Below are positions 1 to 7,053 of a stretch of 11,997 bases of DNA, piece after piece. This DNA comes from CAYGTS01 sp964352905 (lineage in GTDB: Bacteria > Pseudomonadota > Gammaproteobacteria > JAHCLG01), in contig CAYGTS010000082.1 in assembly GCA_964352905.1 (NCBI GenBank), forward strand, positions 1-11,997, written 5' to 3'. Numbering within the stretch: position 1 is the stretch's first letter; each line of letters starts with the position of its first letter. The translations under genes were made by a program, and so were the position numbers. A model generated the notes under the pieces. The model saw only the letters and a program-made list of their open reading frames with translations. It did not search any database and had not been told where the DNA came from.

Positions 1-66
1 TTTTTAATGTGACCTTGCCTCAAATCTGACCGTTCTTGAGTTATTCAACATCACAACAGAAATTAC
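1..66 (+). mobile_element. Right half of an IS66-type MITE (copy i, subtype B), cut by the window edge
   Basis: The first 40 bases match 8318-8357, the right arm of the complete subtype B copy, at 37 of 40 positions by eye. The shared part includes the hallmark CAAATCTGAC block followed by GTTCTTGAG. The probable right end is the ATTAC at 62-66, a decayed form of the family end GTTAC. It stops three bases before the rimP stop codon (70-72). The left arm would lie outside the window, towards the expected nusA. The element boundary is inferred; the family membership is seen directly. Confidence 0.7.
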
Positions 67-69
67 CGT

Positions 70-522
70 TCATTCCGCTAACAATCTCCCTTTTTGGATC
101 TGCTTATAGGAAATAGTGATTATCTCCGTTTCACATTCCAGTTGGATGTTGCTCGCATCCGCTTTCAATAGTTTACCTTTAAAATGTTTTTGACCATTTA
201 TTGGTATGCGCAATTTAATTTTTACACTATGGTTAAGCTGTTGTTGATAGTGTTCAATTTTAAATAACGGCCTATCGATACCTGGCGAAGACACTTCGAG
301 TTGATACTTGCCATGTATTGGATCTTCCACATCTAAGATGCTGCTAATTTGGCGACTTGCTTTTTCACAGTCATCAATGTTAATGCCATTTGGGCTATCA
401 ATATAAACACGCAGAATTGAATTACGCCCGTGTGGAAAATAGTCAACGCCTAGCAGTTCATAACCAGCAGCATTCACTGCGGGTTCGATAATGTCTGTCA
501 TGCGTTTTGCTTCTAGTGACAT
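70..522 (-). CDS. rimP: Ribosome maturation factor RimP
   Basis: A 150-residue protein, the same length as E. coli RimP and alignable over its whole length. RimP binds the free 30S subunit and helps late maturation in the cytoplasm. The family's most conserved block, LEVSSPGIDRPLF, is at residues 75-87, preceded by the acidic NGINIDDC stretch (45-52) and LDVEDPI (63-69). The C-terminal part (about 90-150) is the small SH3-like domain. The ATG at 522 follows a good ribosome binding site, GAGGAA, five bases upstream. The gene lies downstream of metY, as in the E. coli metY-rimP-nusA-infB operon, so nusA is expected just left of the window. A MITE half begins three bases after the stop. Confidence 0.97.
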   Translation of the reverse strand: MSLEAKRMTDIIEPAVNAAGYELLGVDYFPHGRNSILRVYIDSPNGINIDDCEKASRQISSILDVEDPIHGKYQLEVSSPGIDRPLFKIEHYQQQLNHSVKIKLRIPINGQKHFKGKLLKADASNIQLECETEIITISYKQIQKGRLLAE

Positions 523-548
523 TTTTTCCTCAAATTAATTCTGCTCAA

Positions 549-574
549 ACAAAAAATGGGCACAACGCCCACTT
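549..574 (-). terminator. Terminator-like hairpin in the rimP leader
   Basis: Read on the minus strand, AAGTGGGC pairs with GCCCATTT (8 bp including one G-U pair) around a GTTGT loop, followed by further T residues. It lies about 27 bases before the rimP start, so it interrupts the leader rather than ending a gene. Attenuator-like hairpins ahead of rimP are known in gammaproteobacteria; that this one attenuates the rimP-nusA operon is an inference. Confidence 0.7.
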
Positions 575-691
575 CCCAATTACTTTATCTTCAGAACCTT
601 GATTAAACTTACTTCATGCAAAAGTAGAATTGCCAACAGCCCTAATAATTAATGAGCAAATTTTTTCATCTGTTTTCCTAATTTTCGCCAT

Positions 692-762
692 TAAAAAGCC
701 CCTCAGAGCACAGTGCAAAAGTCTCTGATTTAAAGAGATTTTTGCACTGACCCTAACGGGGC
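692..762 (-). terminator. Long rho-independent terminator after metY
   Basis: On the minus strand a long stem follows the tRNA. Outer GGGGC (762-758) pairs with GCCCC (702-698). An inner 16-bp stem is formed by CAGTGCAAAA plus a pyrimidine-rich stretch at 711-726 and its complement at 734-749, with one G-U pair, and has a 7-base loop. A run of five T follows the outer stem (697-693). It is about 18 bases below the CCA end of the tRNA, so it should terminate most metY transcripts before rimP. Confidence 0.75.
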
Positions 763-779
763 CTACCACAACAAAGTAT

Positions 780-856
<77 letters not shown>

Positions 857-867
857 GTGAAGTGAGG

Positions 868-896
868 ATTCTACAGAAGCTTTCCCCATGAATCAA
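868..896 (-). promoter_or_regulatory. Sigma-70 promoter of metY
   Basis: On the minus strand a -35 box TTGATT (896-891) and a -10 box TAGAAT (873-868) are separated by exactly 17 bases. The -10 box is preceded by TG, as in extended -10 promoters. The -10 box ends 11 bases before the mature tRNA 5' end, so a short 5' leader would be trimmed by RNase P. Confidence 0.75.
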
Positions 897-1108
897 GTAC
901 GCATTGTTATTTTTATTAAAATAATTCTGGGGGTTATGGGTTAAGTATAAACTCAGAGTGTTGGTTTAGTTTTTTAGTTTAAGCGCTGCGCCGGGCAGCG
1001 ACGGCGGTAATGGCAGCAGCAGTAACATGCGAATGCGCTCAATACTTACCGCATTATTTCAAAAACATAGCTATTGACGATTCTGAGTTATCAACTTACA
1101 ATCGTCAG

Positions 1109-2308
1109 ATGTATATTAAACGTGATATTACTCAACGCCTCATAGCGAATCGCGCGCCAGCACAAATTGTGATTGGACCGCGACAATGCGGTAAAAGTAC
1201 GCTGCTGTCGCAACTGGCCAGTGATACTTTTCAAGAAATCACTTTCGATGATTTGCAATTACGTAATTTAGCTAATCACGATCCCGCCTTATTTTTAGCG
1301 CAATTTCCACCGCCTATCTTGCTTGATGAAATACAATATGTGCCGAATTTATTTTCTGAAATTAAACGTCTTATTGATGAATTGAAAAAAAAACGTTTAC
1401 AAGAGAATTTAATTTTAACAACGTTATTTCGTATGACGGGATCAAATCAATTATTGATGGATCAGAATATTAAAGAAAGCTTAGCCGGACGCGCCAGTTA
1501 TTTTTATTTAAACACACTTTCTGTGCATGAAATTCTCGGCGCCTTACCCTCTGTTGCCATCAAAGATATTTTATTTAAAGGTGGCTGGCCGGAACTGTAT
1601 ATTGATCCAACCTTATCCCCGCTGCAATATTTAAATGATTATATTCGCAGTTATATTGAGAAAGATATAATTTTAAGTGCTGGTGTGCAAAAACAAGAAG
1701 CGTTTAGTATTGTGTTAGGATTGCTCGCCGCACGTAGTGGTATGCTGCTGGATTATGCGAATATAGCGAGAGATAGTGGTATACAAGCGGTTACAGTAAA
1801 AGAGTGGATTAGTATTTTGCAACGTACTAATCTGATCTATTGCTTAAGACCTTTTGCCAGTAATTTGAATAAGCGTTTAACCAAAACGCCGAAGTTTTAT
1901 TTTCTCGATACCGGACTTGCAGCACGCTTACAAGGCTGGCAAGACAGCCAACCGCTCATGCTAAGCCCGCAGGCTGGTGCACTTTTTGAAACATTGGTTT
2001 TTGCTGAAATTTTTAAGTTTATTCAAAATTATGCAAAAGATTGGCACTGTTATTTATGGCGCACGAAAGAAGGTGAAGAAGTCGATTTTTTAATTATCAC
2101 CGAGTCCGGTCAAGCGATTGCGTTAGATGCCAAAATGAGTATTCAAGGCATTAAACCACTTTCCATTCCCTTGCAACTAAAAAAAATGTTCCCGCAATTG
2201 CAACAGCTTGTCTTAGTTACTTTTGCGGGCAAACAATTACAATTATCCAAAGAAAGTATTGCCGTTCCTATCCAACATTTGCATGATTTTTTATTAAATA
2301 ATCTATAG
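1109..2308 (+). CDS. AAA_14 / DUF4143 family ATPase
   Basis: A stand-alone P-loop ATPase of 399 residues if started at the ATG at 1109. Seen: Walker A GPRQCGKST (residues 23-31), Walker B ILLDEIQ with D73 and E74, a sensor-like TGSNQ (110-114), ESLAGR (about 123-128) and the family motif GGWPELY (about 158-164). The C-terminal DUF4143 part carries GALFE (E294), EEVDF (D326) and LDAK (D340, K342), in PD-(D/E)XK nuclease-like spacing. Cellular role unknown; such genes are common as isolated accessory genes. The frame stays open upstream to an ATG at 1010, adding 33 residues, but typical family members begin near MYIKRDI, so 1109 is preferred. Neither start has a clear ribosome binding site. The stop TAG (2306-2308) lies inside a MITE target duplication. 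Confidence 0.85.
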   Translation: MYIKRDITQRLIANRAPAQIVIGPRQCGKSTLLSQLASDTFQEITFDDLQLRNLANHDPALFLAQFPPPILLDEIQYVPNLFSEIKRLIDELKKKRLQENLILTTLFRMTGSNQLLMDQNIKESLAGRASYFYLNTLSVHEILGALPSVAIKDILFKGGWPELYIDPTLSPLQYLNDYIRSYIEKDIILSAGVQKQEAFSIVLGLLAARSGMLLDYANIARDSGIQAVTVKEWISILQRTNLIYCLRPFASNLNKRLTKTPKFYFLDTGLAARLQGWQDSQPLMLSPQAGALFETLVFAEIFKFIQNYAKDWHCYLWRTKEGEEVDFLIITESGQAIALDAKMSIQGIKPLSIPLQLKKMFPQLQQLVLVTFAGKQLQLSKESIAVPIQHLHDFLLNNL

Positions 2309-2310
2309 AC
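2303..2310. repeat. Target-site duplication, left copy (8 bp)
   Basis: CTATAGAC directly abuts the left GTAAC end of the MITE at 2311 and is repeated exactly at 2489-2496, abutting its right GTTAC end. An 8-bp duplication is what IS66-family transposition produces. The ATPase stop codon TAG is inside this copy. Confidence 0.85.
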
Positions 2311-2488
2311 GTAACTGCTCACTCCTTAGCGGGGAACGTCCATCTTTGGGCTAAAAACGGCGAAAATCTTTTATCGAAATGCTCATTTATAATGCATAAA
2401 CTGCGCTTTCTCAAAAATATTTTCGCCATTTTTATCGCCAAATCTGAACGTTCTTGGTAAACAACAAGCTAAAGGGGCGAGCAGTTAC
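2311..2488 (+). mobile_element. Complete IS66-type MITE (copy ii, subtype A), 178 bp
   Basis: A non-coding palindromic element with no transposase. Its ends are inverted repeats of about 20 bp: the left begins GTAACTGCTCAC and the right reads GTAACTGCTCGC on the other strand; both continue to TTAGC. Inside, GAACGT (2334-2339) pairs with ACGTTC (2448-2453), and long arms around TAAAAACGGCGAAAAT pair with the matching stretch before it. A conserved loop contains TGCTCATTTAT and ATAAACTGCGC. Exact 8-bp duplications flank it. GTAA ends with an 8-bp duplication are IS66 hallmarks; mobilisation in trans is inferred. Confidence 0.85.
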
Positions 2489-2496
2489 CTATAGAC
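2489..2496. repeat. Target-site duplication, right copy (8 bp)
   Basis: CTATAGAC, identical to 2303-2310, directly after the right end of the MITE. Confidence 0.85.
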
Positions 2497-2563
2497 TATG
2501 TTTTAATTGTATTCGCCTGCTGTAGCGGAAGTGTTTGGTATTATGTTTACAGGAAATGATTTA

Positions 2564-3340
2564 ATGTCAGTTTATAAAGAAATATCCGGTGAGGGTAAAG
2601 AGATTGTGCTAATGCATGGTTGGGGGTGTGATTTGAGGCACATGCAGCCAATTGCGGATTTGCTTGTATCAAACTATCGAGTGACTAATATTGATTTGCC
2701 AGGTCGAGGCAAAAGTGACTGGGTGCCAACTATCAAAACGATTCATGATGTTGCTGATATTATCCTACCGCACTTACCTGAAAAAGCGATTTATGTTTCT
2801 TGGTCATTTGGTGGCTTGGTAACCCTCTCTATTGCTTCACGCTACCCTGAACGAGTGGAACGCATTGTTGGGATTGCAATGATGCCTAAATTTGTTGAGG
2901 CGGACAATTGGCCTGGTGTACCCAAACCAGGTTTTCAAGCAGGATTTAATGAAATAAAGTCACCCGGTTTTCACGCTTTTACAAGAGATTATTATGACTT
3001 AGAATTTTCAGCGTTTAATCCCAAACCGGCAGCATATCATCAACTGATCCAGTTGCTTCAGAATACCCCCGAACAAGATTTAGAAATTTTATTTAAAGGG
3101 GTTCTTCTTTGTGATGAAGCAGATTTTCGAGATGCTTTTCAATCGTTGCAATGCCCTATTGATTTAATTCTAGGCGAAAAAGATCAATCAGTACCTTTGG
3201 CTTCGCATGCTGCAATGAAGCAGCTGAATCCAGCAGTTGGTCTTCATGTTATACCCGAAGCACAACATACGTTGTTTTGGACACATCCGCAGATTTTTCA
3301 GAATGAATTACAAGCTGTTTTGGAGAAAAATCCCAAATAA
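2564..3340 (+). CDS. bioH: Pimeloyl-ACP methyl ester carboxylesterase, BioH-type alpha/beta hydrolase
   Basis: A 258-residue alpha/beta hydrolase. BioH removes the methyl group from pimeloyl-ACP methyl ester, ending the disguised fatty-acid steps that make the biotin pimelate arm. Seen: the oxyanion region HGWG (18-21), DLPGRGKS (44-51), nucleophile Ser81 in WSFGG, Asp207 in GEKDQ and His235 in AQHTLF. These match E. coli S82, D207 and H235 almost exactly, and the ADNWPG stretch (113-118) also matches E. coli BioH. The ATG at 2564 has AGGA nine bases upstream and gives an N-terminus matching BioH; the frame is open further up to a TTG at 2507, judged not used. No other bio gene is in the window, so another small-ester hydrolase cannot be excluded. 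Confidence 0.85.
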   Translation: MSVYKEISGEGKEIVLMHGWGCDLRHMQPIADLLVSNYRVTNIDLPGRGKSDWVPTIKTIHDVADIILPHLPEKAIYVSWSFGGLVTLSIASRYPERVERIVGIAMMPKFVEADNWPGVPKPGFQAGFNEIKSPGFHAFTRDYYDLEFSAFNPKPAAYHQLIQLLQNTPEQDLEILFKGVLLCDEADFRDAFQSLQCPIDLILGEKDQSVPLASHAAMKQLNPAVGLHVIPEAQHTLFWTHPQIFQNELQAVLEKNPK

Positions 3341-3344
3341 GCGA

Positions 3345-3387
3345 GGTGTCGAGTCATAGCGAGCTGACTGATCACCCCGAATTTTTT
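3345..3387 (+). terminator. Possible terminator after bioH
   Basis: GGTG (3345-3348) and AGTCA (3352-3356) can pair with TGACT (3365-3369) and CACC (3373-3376), with a three-base internal loop. A run of six T follows five bases later (3382-3387). The stem is interrupted and the T run displaced, so this is a weak prediction, but the position right after the stop codon fits. Confidence 0.4.
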
Positions 3388-3412
3388 AGCAGACTTTATA
3401 AAAATCATGTAG

Positions 3413-3752
3413 TTAGCCTGTAGCCTGGCTCTGGCGAATCCTCACAAATTTTTTTATTCTTACAATGACACGGAGATCTCCGTCGTTGCGAAGGTAAATA
3501 ATTAGCTGTCATTGCGAGCGAAGCGTGGCAATCCAGGGAAAGGATCTTTGATTTTGCAAAACTTCGCAGCACTTGCTAATCTCAGTACCATCTTTTCAAG
3601 CATCGCCTGTATTAACATGCTCACCTCACTGTTCCCTGGATTGCCTCGCTGATGCGCCGAGGGTGCATCAGCTCGCAACGACGGAGATTCTTTCCATGTT
3701 ATTGCAATAATAGAAAATTCGTGCGGATCCCTCAGATCCAGGTACAGGCTAA
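3413..3752. repeat. Nested inverted-repeat region between bioH and secA
   Basis: This fills most of the 446-base gap between bioH and secA and has no believable gene. Three inverted-repeat layers are nested. The outer arms 3413-3441 and 3725-3752 (about 24 of 29 matching) contain TTAGCCTGTA and CCTGG. The middle arms 3476-3490 and 3674-3688 are 15 bp, perfect, with core CCGTCGTTGCG. The inner arms 3527-3540 and 3632-3645 are 14 bp, perfect, with core GGCAATCCAGGGAA. The motif GTCATTGCGAGCGAAGC (3508-3524) belongs to the widespread GTCATTGCGAG-type dispersed repeats, known from many genomes. The central 90 bases (3541-3631) show nothing recognisable. Confidence 0.8.
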
Positions 3753-3786
3753 ACGCTCTTCGCATCTTAAAAGGTGAGCGGTATCA

Positions 3787-6501
3787 CTAAACCTTCCCAT
3801 GGCAATGCTTATACTTTTTACCCGAACCACAAGGGCAATCATCGTTGCGGCCGACTTTAGGTTGTTGGCGCACAAATGGGATCACGTTATCGCTTGATTC
3901 ATTGGCGCTTTGTGTCTGTTTTGCAGGTTCAGCAAATGAGTCATGCTGAAATTGCATCGGTTGCATTGCTGCAGCTTGGCGCCGTTTTGCTTCCATTGCC
4001 GCGACTTCATCTTCCTGCGCAATCGTGACTTTGCTCAAGATGCTGATAATGTCAAATTTTAATTCATCAAGCATGTTACTGAATAATTCAAATGCATGAC
4101 GTTTATACTCTTGTTTAGGATTTTTTTGCGCATAACCTTGCAAATGAATGCTTTGGCGCAAATGATCCATTGCGGCTAAATGTTCTTTCCAATGTAAATC
4201 AACACATTGTAATAAAATCGATTTTTCGAATTGGCGCATCACATCACTACCTGCTTGTTGTTCTTTGGCTTGGTAGGATTTAATCAATTCTTCTAAAATT
4301 TTGTGATGTAAATTTTCTTCACGCAATTGTTGATCTTGATCAAGCCATTGTTGAATGGGCAAATGCAAATTGAAATCAACGGCTAATTGCTTTTCAAGAC
4401 CAATCACATCCCATTGTTCTGCAAGACTTTGGGGTGGAATATGTAAATTAAATAAACCACTAACAACATCTTCACGGATCGCTGTAATGGCATCGGTTAA
4501 ATCTTCACTCGACATGATTTCGGCGCGTTGTTCGTAAATCACTTTGCGCTGCGCATTCGCAACATCATCAAATTCTAAGAGTTCTTTACGCACATCGAAA
4601 TGATGTCCTTCAACTTTGCGTTGCGCATTTTCGATGGAACGGTTCACCATGCCATGTTCAATCGCTTCACCTTTGGGCAAGCCTAAGCGTTTCATTAAAT
4701 TAGCCACCCAGTCCGGCGCGAAAATACGTAATAGATTATCTTCAAGCGATAAATAAAAACGTGAGCTGCCTGGATCACCTTGGCGACCGCAACGACCGCG
4801 TAACTGGTTATCGATACGGCGTGACTCATGACGCTCGCTGCCAATCACATGTAGCCCGCCACCTTGCAACACTTTATCGTGTTCTTGTTTCCAAGCTTGT
4901 TTGATTTGATCAATTTGTTGTTTGCTCGGATTATCTAAGGCTGCAATTTCAACTTCGTAATTACCGCCTAACACAATATCCGTACCACGACCGGCCATAT
5001 TAGTGGCAATGGTAACACTGCCTGGTTTGCCAGCTTGCGCGATAATTTGCGCTTCACGCTGGTGCTGTTTAGCATTTAAGACTTCATGTTTAATTTTTTC
5101 TTTTTTGAGCAACTCCGAAATGTATTCCGATGTTTCAATCGATGCCGTTCCGACTAATACCGGGCGATTTTTAGTAAGGCATTCTTTGATATCTTTAATC
5201 ACCGCATCAAATTTTTCTGATGCCGACATGTAAACTTGATCAGCTAAATCTTGGCGCTTAATGGGCACATTGGTTGGGATCACCACAACTTCTAAATTAT
5301 AAATTTGCTGGAATTCGTAAGCTTCGGTGTCAGCCGTACCCGTCATACCGGCAAGTTTATGGTATAAGCGGAAATAGTTTTGGAAAGTAATTGAAGCCAA
5401 GGTTTGATTTTCATTTTGGATTTTAACGCCTTCTTTGGCTTCAACCGCTTGATGTAAGCCATCCGACCAACGCCTGCCTGCAAGTGCACGCCCCGTGTGT
5501 TCATCGATAATGATCACTTCATCATTGCGCACGATATAATCAACATCTTTGTGATATAACGCATGGGCACGCAATGCTGCATTTACATGATGCATTTTAG
5601 TGACGTTATTGGCTGAATAAAGACTTTCATCGGCTTGTAAAATGCCTGCTTGCGTCATGAGTTCTTCGATTTTTTGATGACCTTCTTCGGTTAAATGCGC
5701 TTGTTTGGATTTTTCATCTAAACTGTAATCGCCAGGCCCATCGGTTTGGGTTTGTTTTTGAAGTTGCGGAATAAGTTGGTTAATTTTTAAATATAATTCT
5801 GAACTGTCTTCAGCCGGCCCTGAAATAATTAAGGGTGTCCTGGATTCGTCGATTAAGATTGAATCGACTTCATCAACAATCGCAAAATTTAATTCGTGCT
5901 GCACCTTATCTTCCAAACTAAACGCCATGTTATCGCGTAAATAATCAAAACCAAATTCATTATTGGTACCGTAAGTAATATCAGCAGCATAGGCTTTCTG
6001 TTTGGCATCGTGTTCCATTTGCGTGAGATTAACTCCCACTGTTAAGCCTAAAAATTCATAAATGGCGCGCATCCAATTCGCATCGCGTTGCGCTAAATAA
6101 TCGTTAACAGTAATGATGTGAACGCCTTTGCCGCTTAGCGCATTTAAATATGCTGGCAAGGTTGCAACTAAGGTTTTACCTTCGCCAGTACACATTTCAG
6201 CGATTTTGCCATCGTGTAATACCATACCGCCGATTAATTGCACATCAAAATGGCGCATCCCTAAGGTACGTTTGGCTGTTTCACGCACAGTCGCGAACGC
6301 CTCAGGCAACATATCGTTGAGTGCAACTTGTTGTTGTAAACGCGTTTTAAATTCGTTGGTTTTTGCTTGCAATTGTTGATCGCTGAGCGCAGCAAAACTT
6401 GCTTCTAGTTCATTGATTTTGTTAACAACCTTGCCATATTGTTTTAATAGGCGCTGGTTGCGACTGCCAAAAATGCTTTTGAATACTGTTGTTATAGCCA
6501 T
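3787..6501 (-). CDS. secA: Protein translocase ATPase SecA
   Basis: SecA is the ATPase motor that pushes unfolded preproteins through SecYEG at the inner membrane. The protein has 904 residues, close to the 901 of E. coli, and is complete. Seen: Walker A TGEGKT (105-110), Walker B VDEVD (209-213), the preprotein-binding region, the second ATPase half with GTASIETSE and the motif TNMAGRGTDI, QLRGRCGRQGDPGS, the helical scaffold, a Gln-rich linker, and a C-terminal zinc site CPCGSG to CH (C889, C891, C900, H901) that binds SecB and phospholipid. The ATG at 6501 follows AGAG about five bases away. It is read leftwards and diverges from dciA across 49 bases. No mutT follows it, unlike in many relatives. 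Confidence 0.98.
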   Translation of the reverse strand: MAITTVFKSIFGSRNQRLLKQYGKVVNKINELEASFAALSDQQLQAKTNEFKTRLQQQVALNDMLPEAFATVRETAKRTLGMRHFDVQLIGGMVLHDGKIAEMCTGEGKTLVATLPAYLNALSGKGVHIITVNDYLAQRDANWMRAIYEFLGLTVGVNLTQMEHDAKQKAYAADITYGTNNEFGFDYLRDNMAFSLEDKVQHELNFAIVDEVDSILIDESRTPLIISGPAEDSSELYLKINQLIPQLQKQTQTDGPGDYSLDEKSKQAHLTEEGHQKIEELMTQAGILQADESLYSANNVTKMHHVNAALRAHALYHKDVDYIVRNDEVIIIDEHTGRALAGRRWSDGLHQAVEAKEGVKIQNENQTLASITFQNYFRLYHKLAGMTGTADTEAYEFQQIYNLEVVVIPTNVPIKRQDLADQVYMSASEKFDAVIKDIKECLTKNRPVLVGTASIETSEYISELLKKEKIKHEVLNAKQHQREAQIIAQAGKPGSVTIATNMAGRGTDIVLGGNYEVEIAALDNPSKQQIDQIKQAWKQEHDKVLQGGGLHVIGSERHESRRIDNQLRGRCGRQGDPGSSRFYLSLEDNLLRIFAPDWVANLMKRLGLPKGEAIEHGMVNRSIENAQRKVEGHHFDVRKELLEFDDVANAQRKVIYEQRAEIMSSEDLTDAITAIREDVVSGLFNLHIPPQSLAEQWDVIGLEKQLAVDFNLHLPIQQWLDQDQQLREENLHHKILEELIKSYQAKEQQAGSDVMRQFEKSILLQCVDLHWKEHLAAMDHLRQSIHLQGYAQKNPKQEYKRHAFELFSNMLDELKFDIISILSKVTIAQEDEVAAMEAKRRQAAAMQPMQFQHDSFAEPAKQTQSANESSDNVIPFVRQQPKVGRNDDCPCGSGKKYKHCHGKV

Positions 6502-6511
6502 AGTCTCTATC

Positions 6512-6540
6512 TTTACATGTTAAAAAATTTACCCTATCAT
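6512..6540 (+). promoter_or_regulatory. Sigma-70 promoter of dciA, predicted leaderless
   Basis: A -35 box TTTACA (6512-6517) and a -10 box TATCAT (6535-6540) are separated by 17 bases. The -10 box ends only 10 bases before the dciA ATG at 6551, so a start point 7-9 bases below it would leave a 5' leader of about 2-4 bases. No Shine-Dalgarno sequence is present in front of this ATG, which agrees with a leaderless or near-leaderless message. The promoter fills the short dciA-secA divergent gap. Confidence 0.6.
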
Positions 6541-6550
6541 CTTTTGTAAG

Positions 6551-7009
6551 ATGGCGACAAAACCCGAGAAATCAATAGCTTCAATCCTAATCGATGATGC
6601 CAATCAACTCCAGCATTTATTCACTAATGCGCGGAATATTCTTGATTGCGAGCAGGCGGTGAAAGCTTGCATCCCGCAAGAATTTCATGCTTATTGTCAT
6701 ATTATTAATTTACGTCACAGCATTATTAGCATTGCTTGCCAAAATGCCAGTATTGCAACTCAGCTAAGGTATCTCAATCACGAAATTTTAGCAAATTTAC
6801 GCCAAGATCCACAGTTTGCACACATTAGATCGGTAAAAGTGTTGGTGAATATTTCTGAATATGATTTAAAGCACGCAGCCAGTACTACGCTTAAGCCTAA
6901 AGCGGTTTCGAAAAAATTAGCAGCTTTTCTGACTGAAGCTGCTACAGAATGTGATGATGAGGTGTTGCGAGGAATTTTGCAGAGGATTGCGTCGCAACGC
7001 TCGCAATGA
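6551..7009 (+). CDS. dciA: DUF721 / DciA family protein, replicative helicase loader-type
   Basis: A 152-residue protein with the small N-terminal DUF721 (KH-like) domain over about residues 10-105. A family-typical pattern is visible: hydrophobic segments around residues 50-65 (IINLRHSIISIAC), then ATQLRYLNHEIL (69-80) and IRSVKVLVN (92-100). DciA interacts with the DnaB helicase in bacteria without DnaC/DnaI-type loaders. The context supports the call: a DUF721 gene between lpxC and secA on the opposite strand is a common gammaproteobacterial order. There is no ribosome binding site before the ATG. The last codons and the stop TGA lie in a dispersed-repeat hairpin, so the C-terminal SQRSQ is probably repeat-derived. 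Confidence 0.85.
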   Translation: MATKPEKSIASILIDDANQLQHLFTNARNILDCEQAVKACIPQEFHAYCHIINLRHSIISIACQNASIATQLRYLNHEILANLRQDPQFAHIRSVKVLVNISEYDLKHAASTTLKPKAVSKKLAAFLTEAATECDDEVLRGILQRIASQRSQ

Positions 7010-7032
7010 CGGAAATTTTGTCATTGCGAACG
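6998..7032. repeat. GTCATTGCGA-type palindrome at the end of dciA
   Basis: CGCAATGAC (7002-7010) and GTCATTGCG (7020-7028) form a perfect 9-bp inverted repeat around GGAAATTTT. The stem extends outward by T-A, one mismatch and two further pairs. It shares the GTCATTGCGA core with the repeat at 3508. It holds the dciA stop codon and lies between the convergent dciA and lpxC genes, where it could act as a bidirectional terminator or an mRNA end stabiliser (inferred). Confidence 0.75.
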
Positions 7033-7053
7033 CAGCAAGCAGTAACAGAACAA

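Noticed and set aside
640..693. Possible decayed MITE in the rimP leader
   Set aside because: On the minus strand GGCGAAAAT and TGCTCATT occur as in the family, but the spacing differs by about ten bases and no arms or ends are present. Chance in AT-rich DNA is as likely.
1010..1108. 33-residue N-terminal extension of the ATPase from the ATG at 1010
   Set aside because: The extension does not resemble the family N-terminus, has no ribosome binding site, and begins beside a GC-rich hairpin (984-1000). The ATG at 1109 gives the typical start.
3502..3765. Open frame of 87 codons on the minus strand
   Set aside because: It lies wholly inside the nested repeats. Its end, GLPRFARNDS, is the typical translation of the GTCATTGCGAG-type dispersed repeat, so it is not a gene.
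3770..3786. Terminator directly after secA
   Set aside because: Only a four-pair GTGA/TCAC stem followed by CTTTT; too weak to call.
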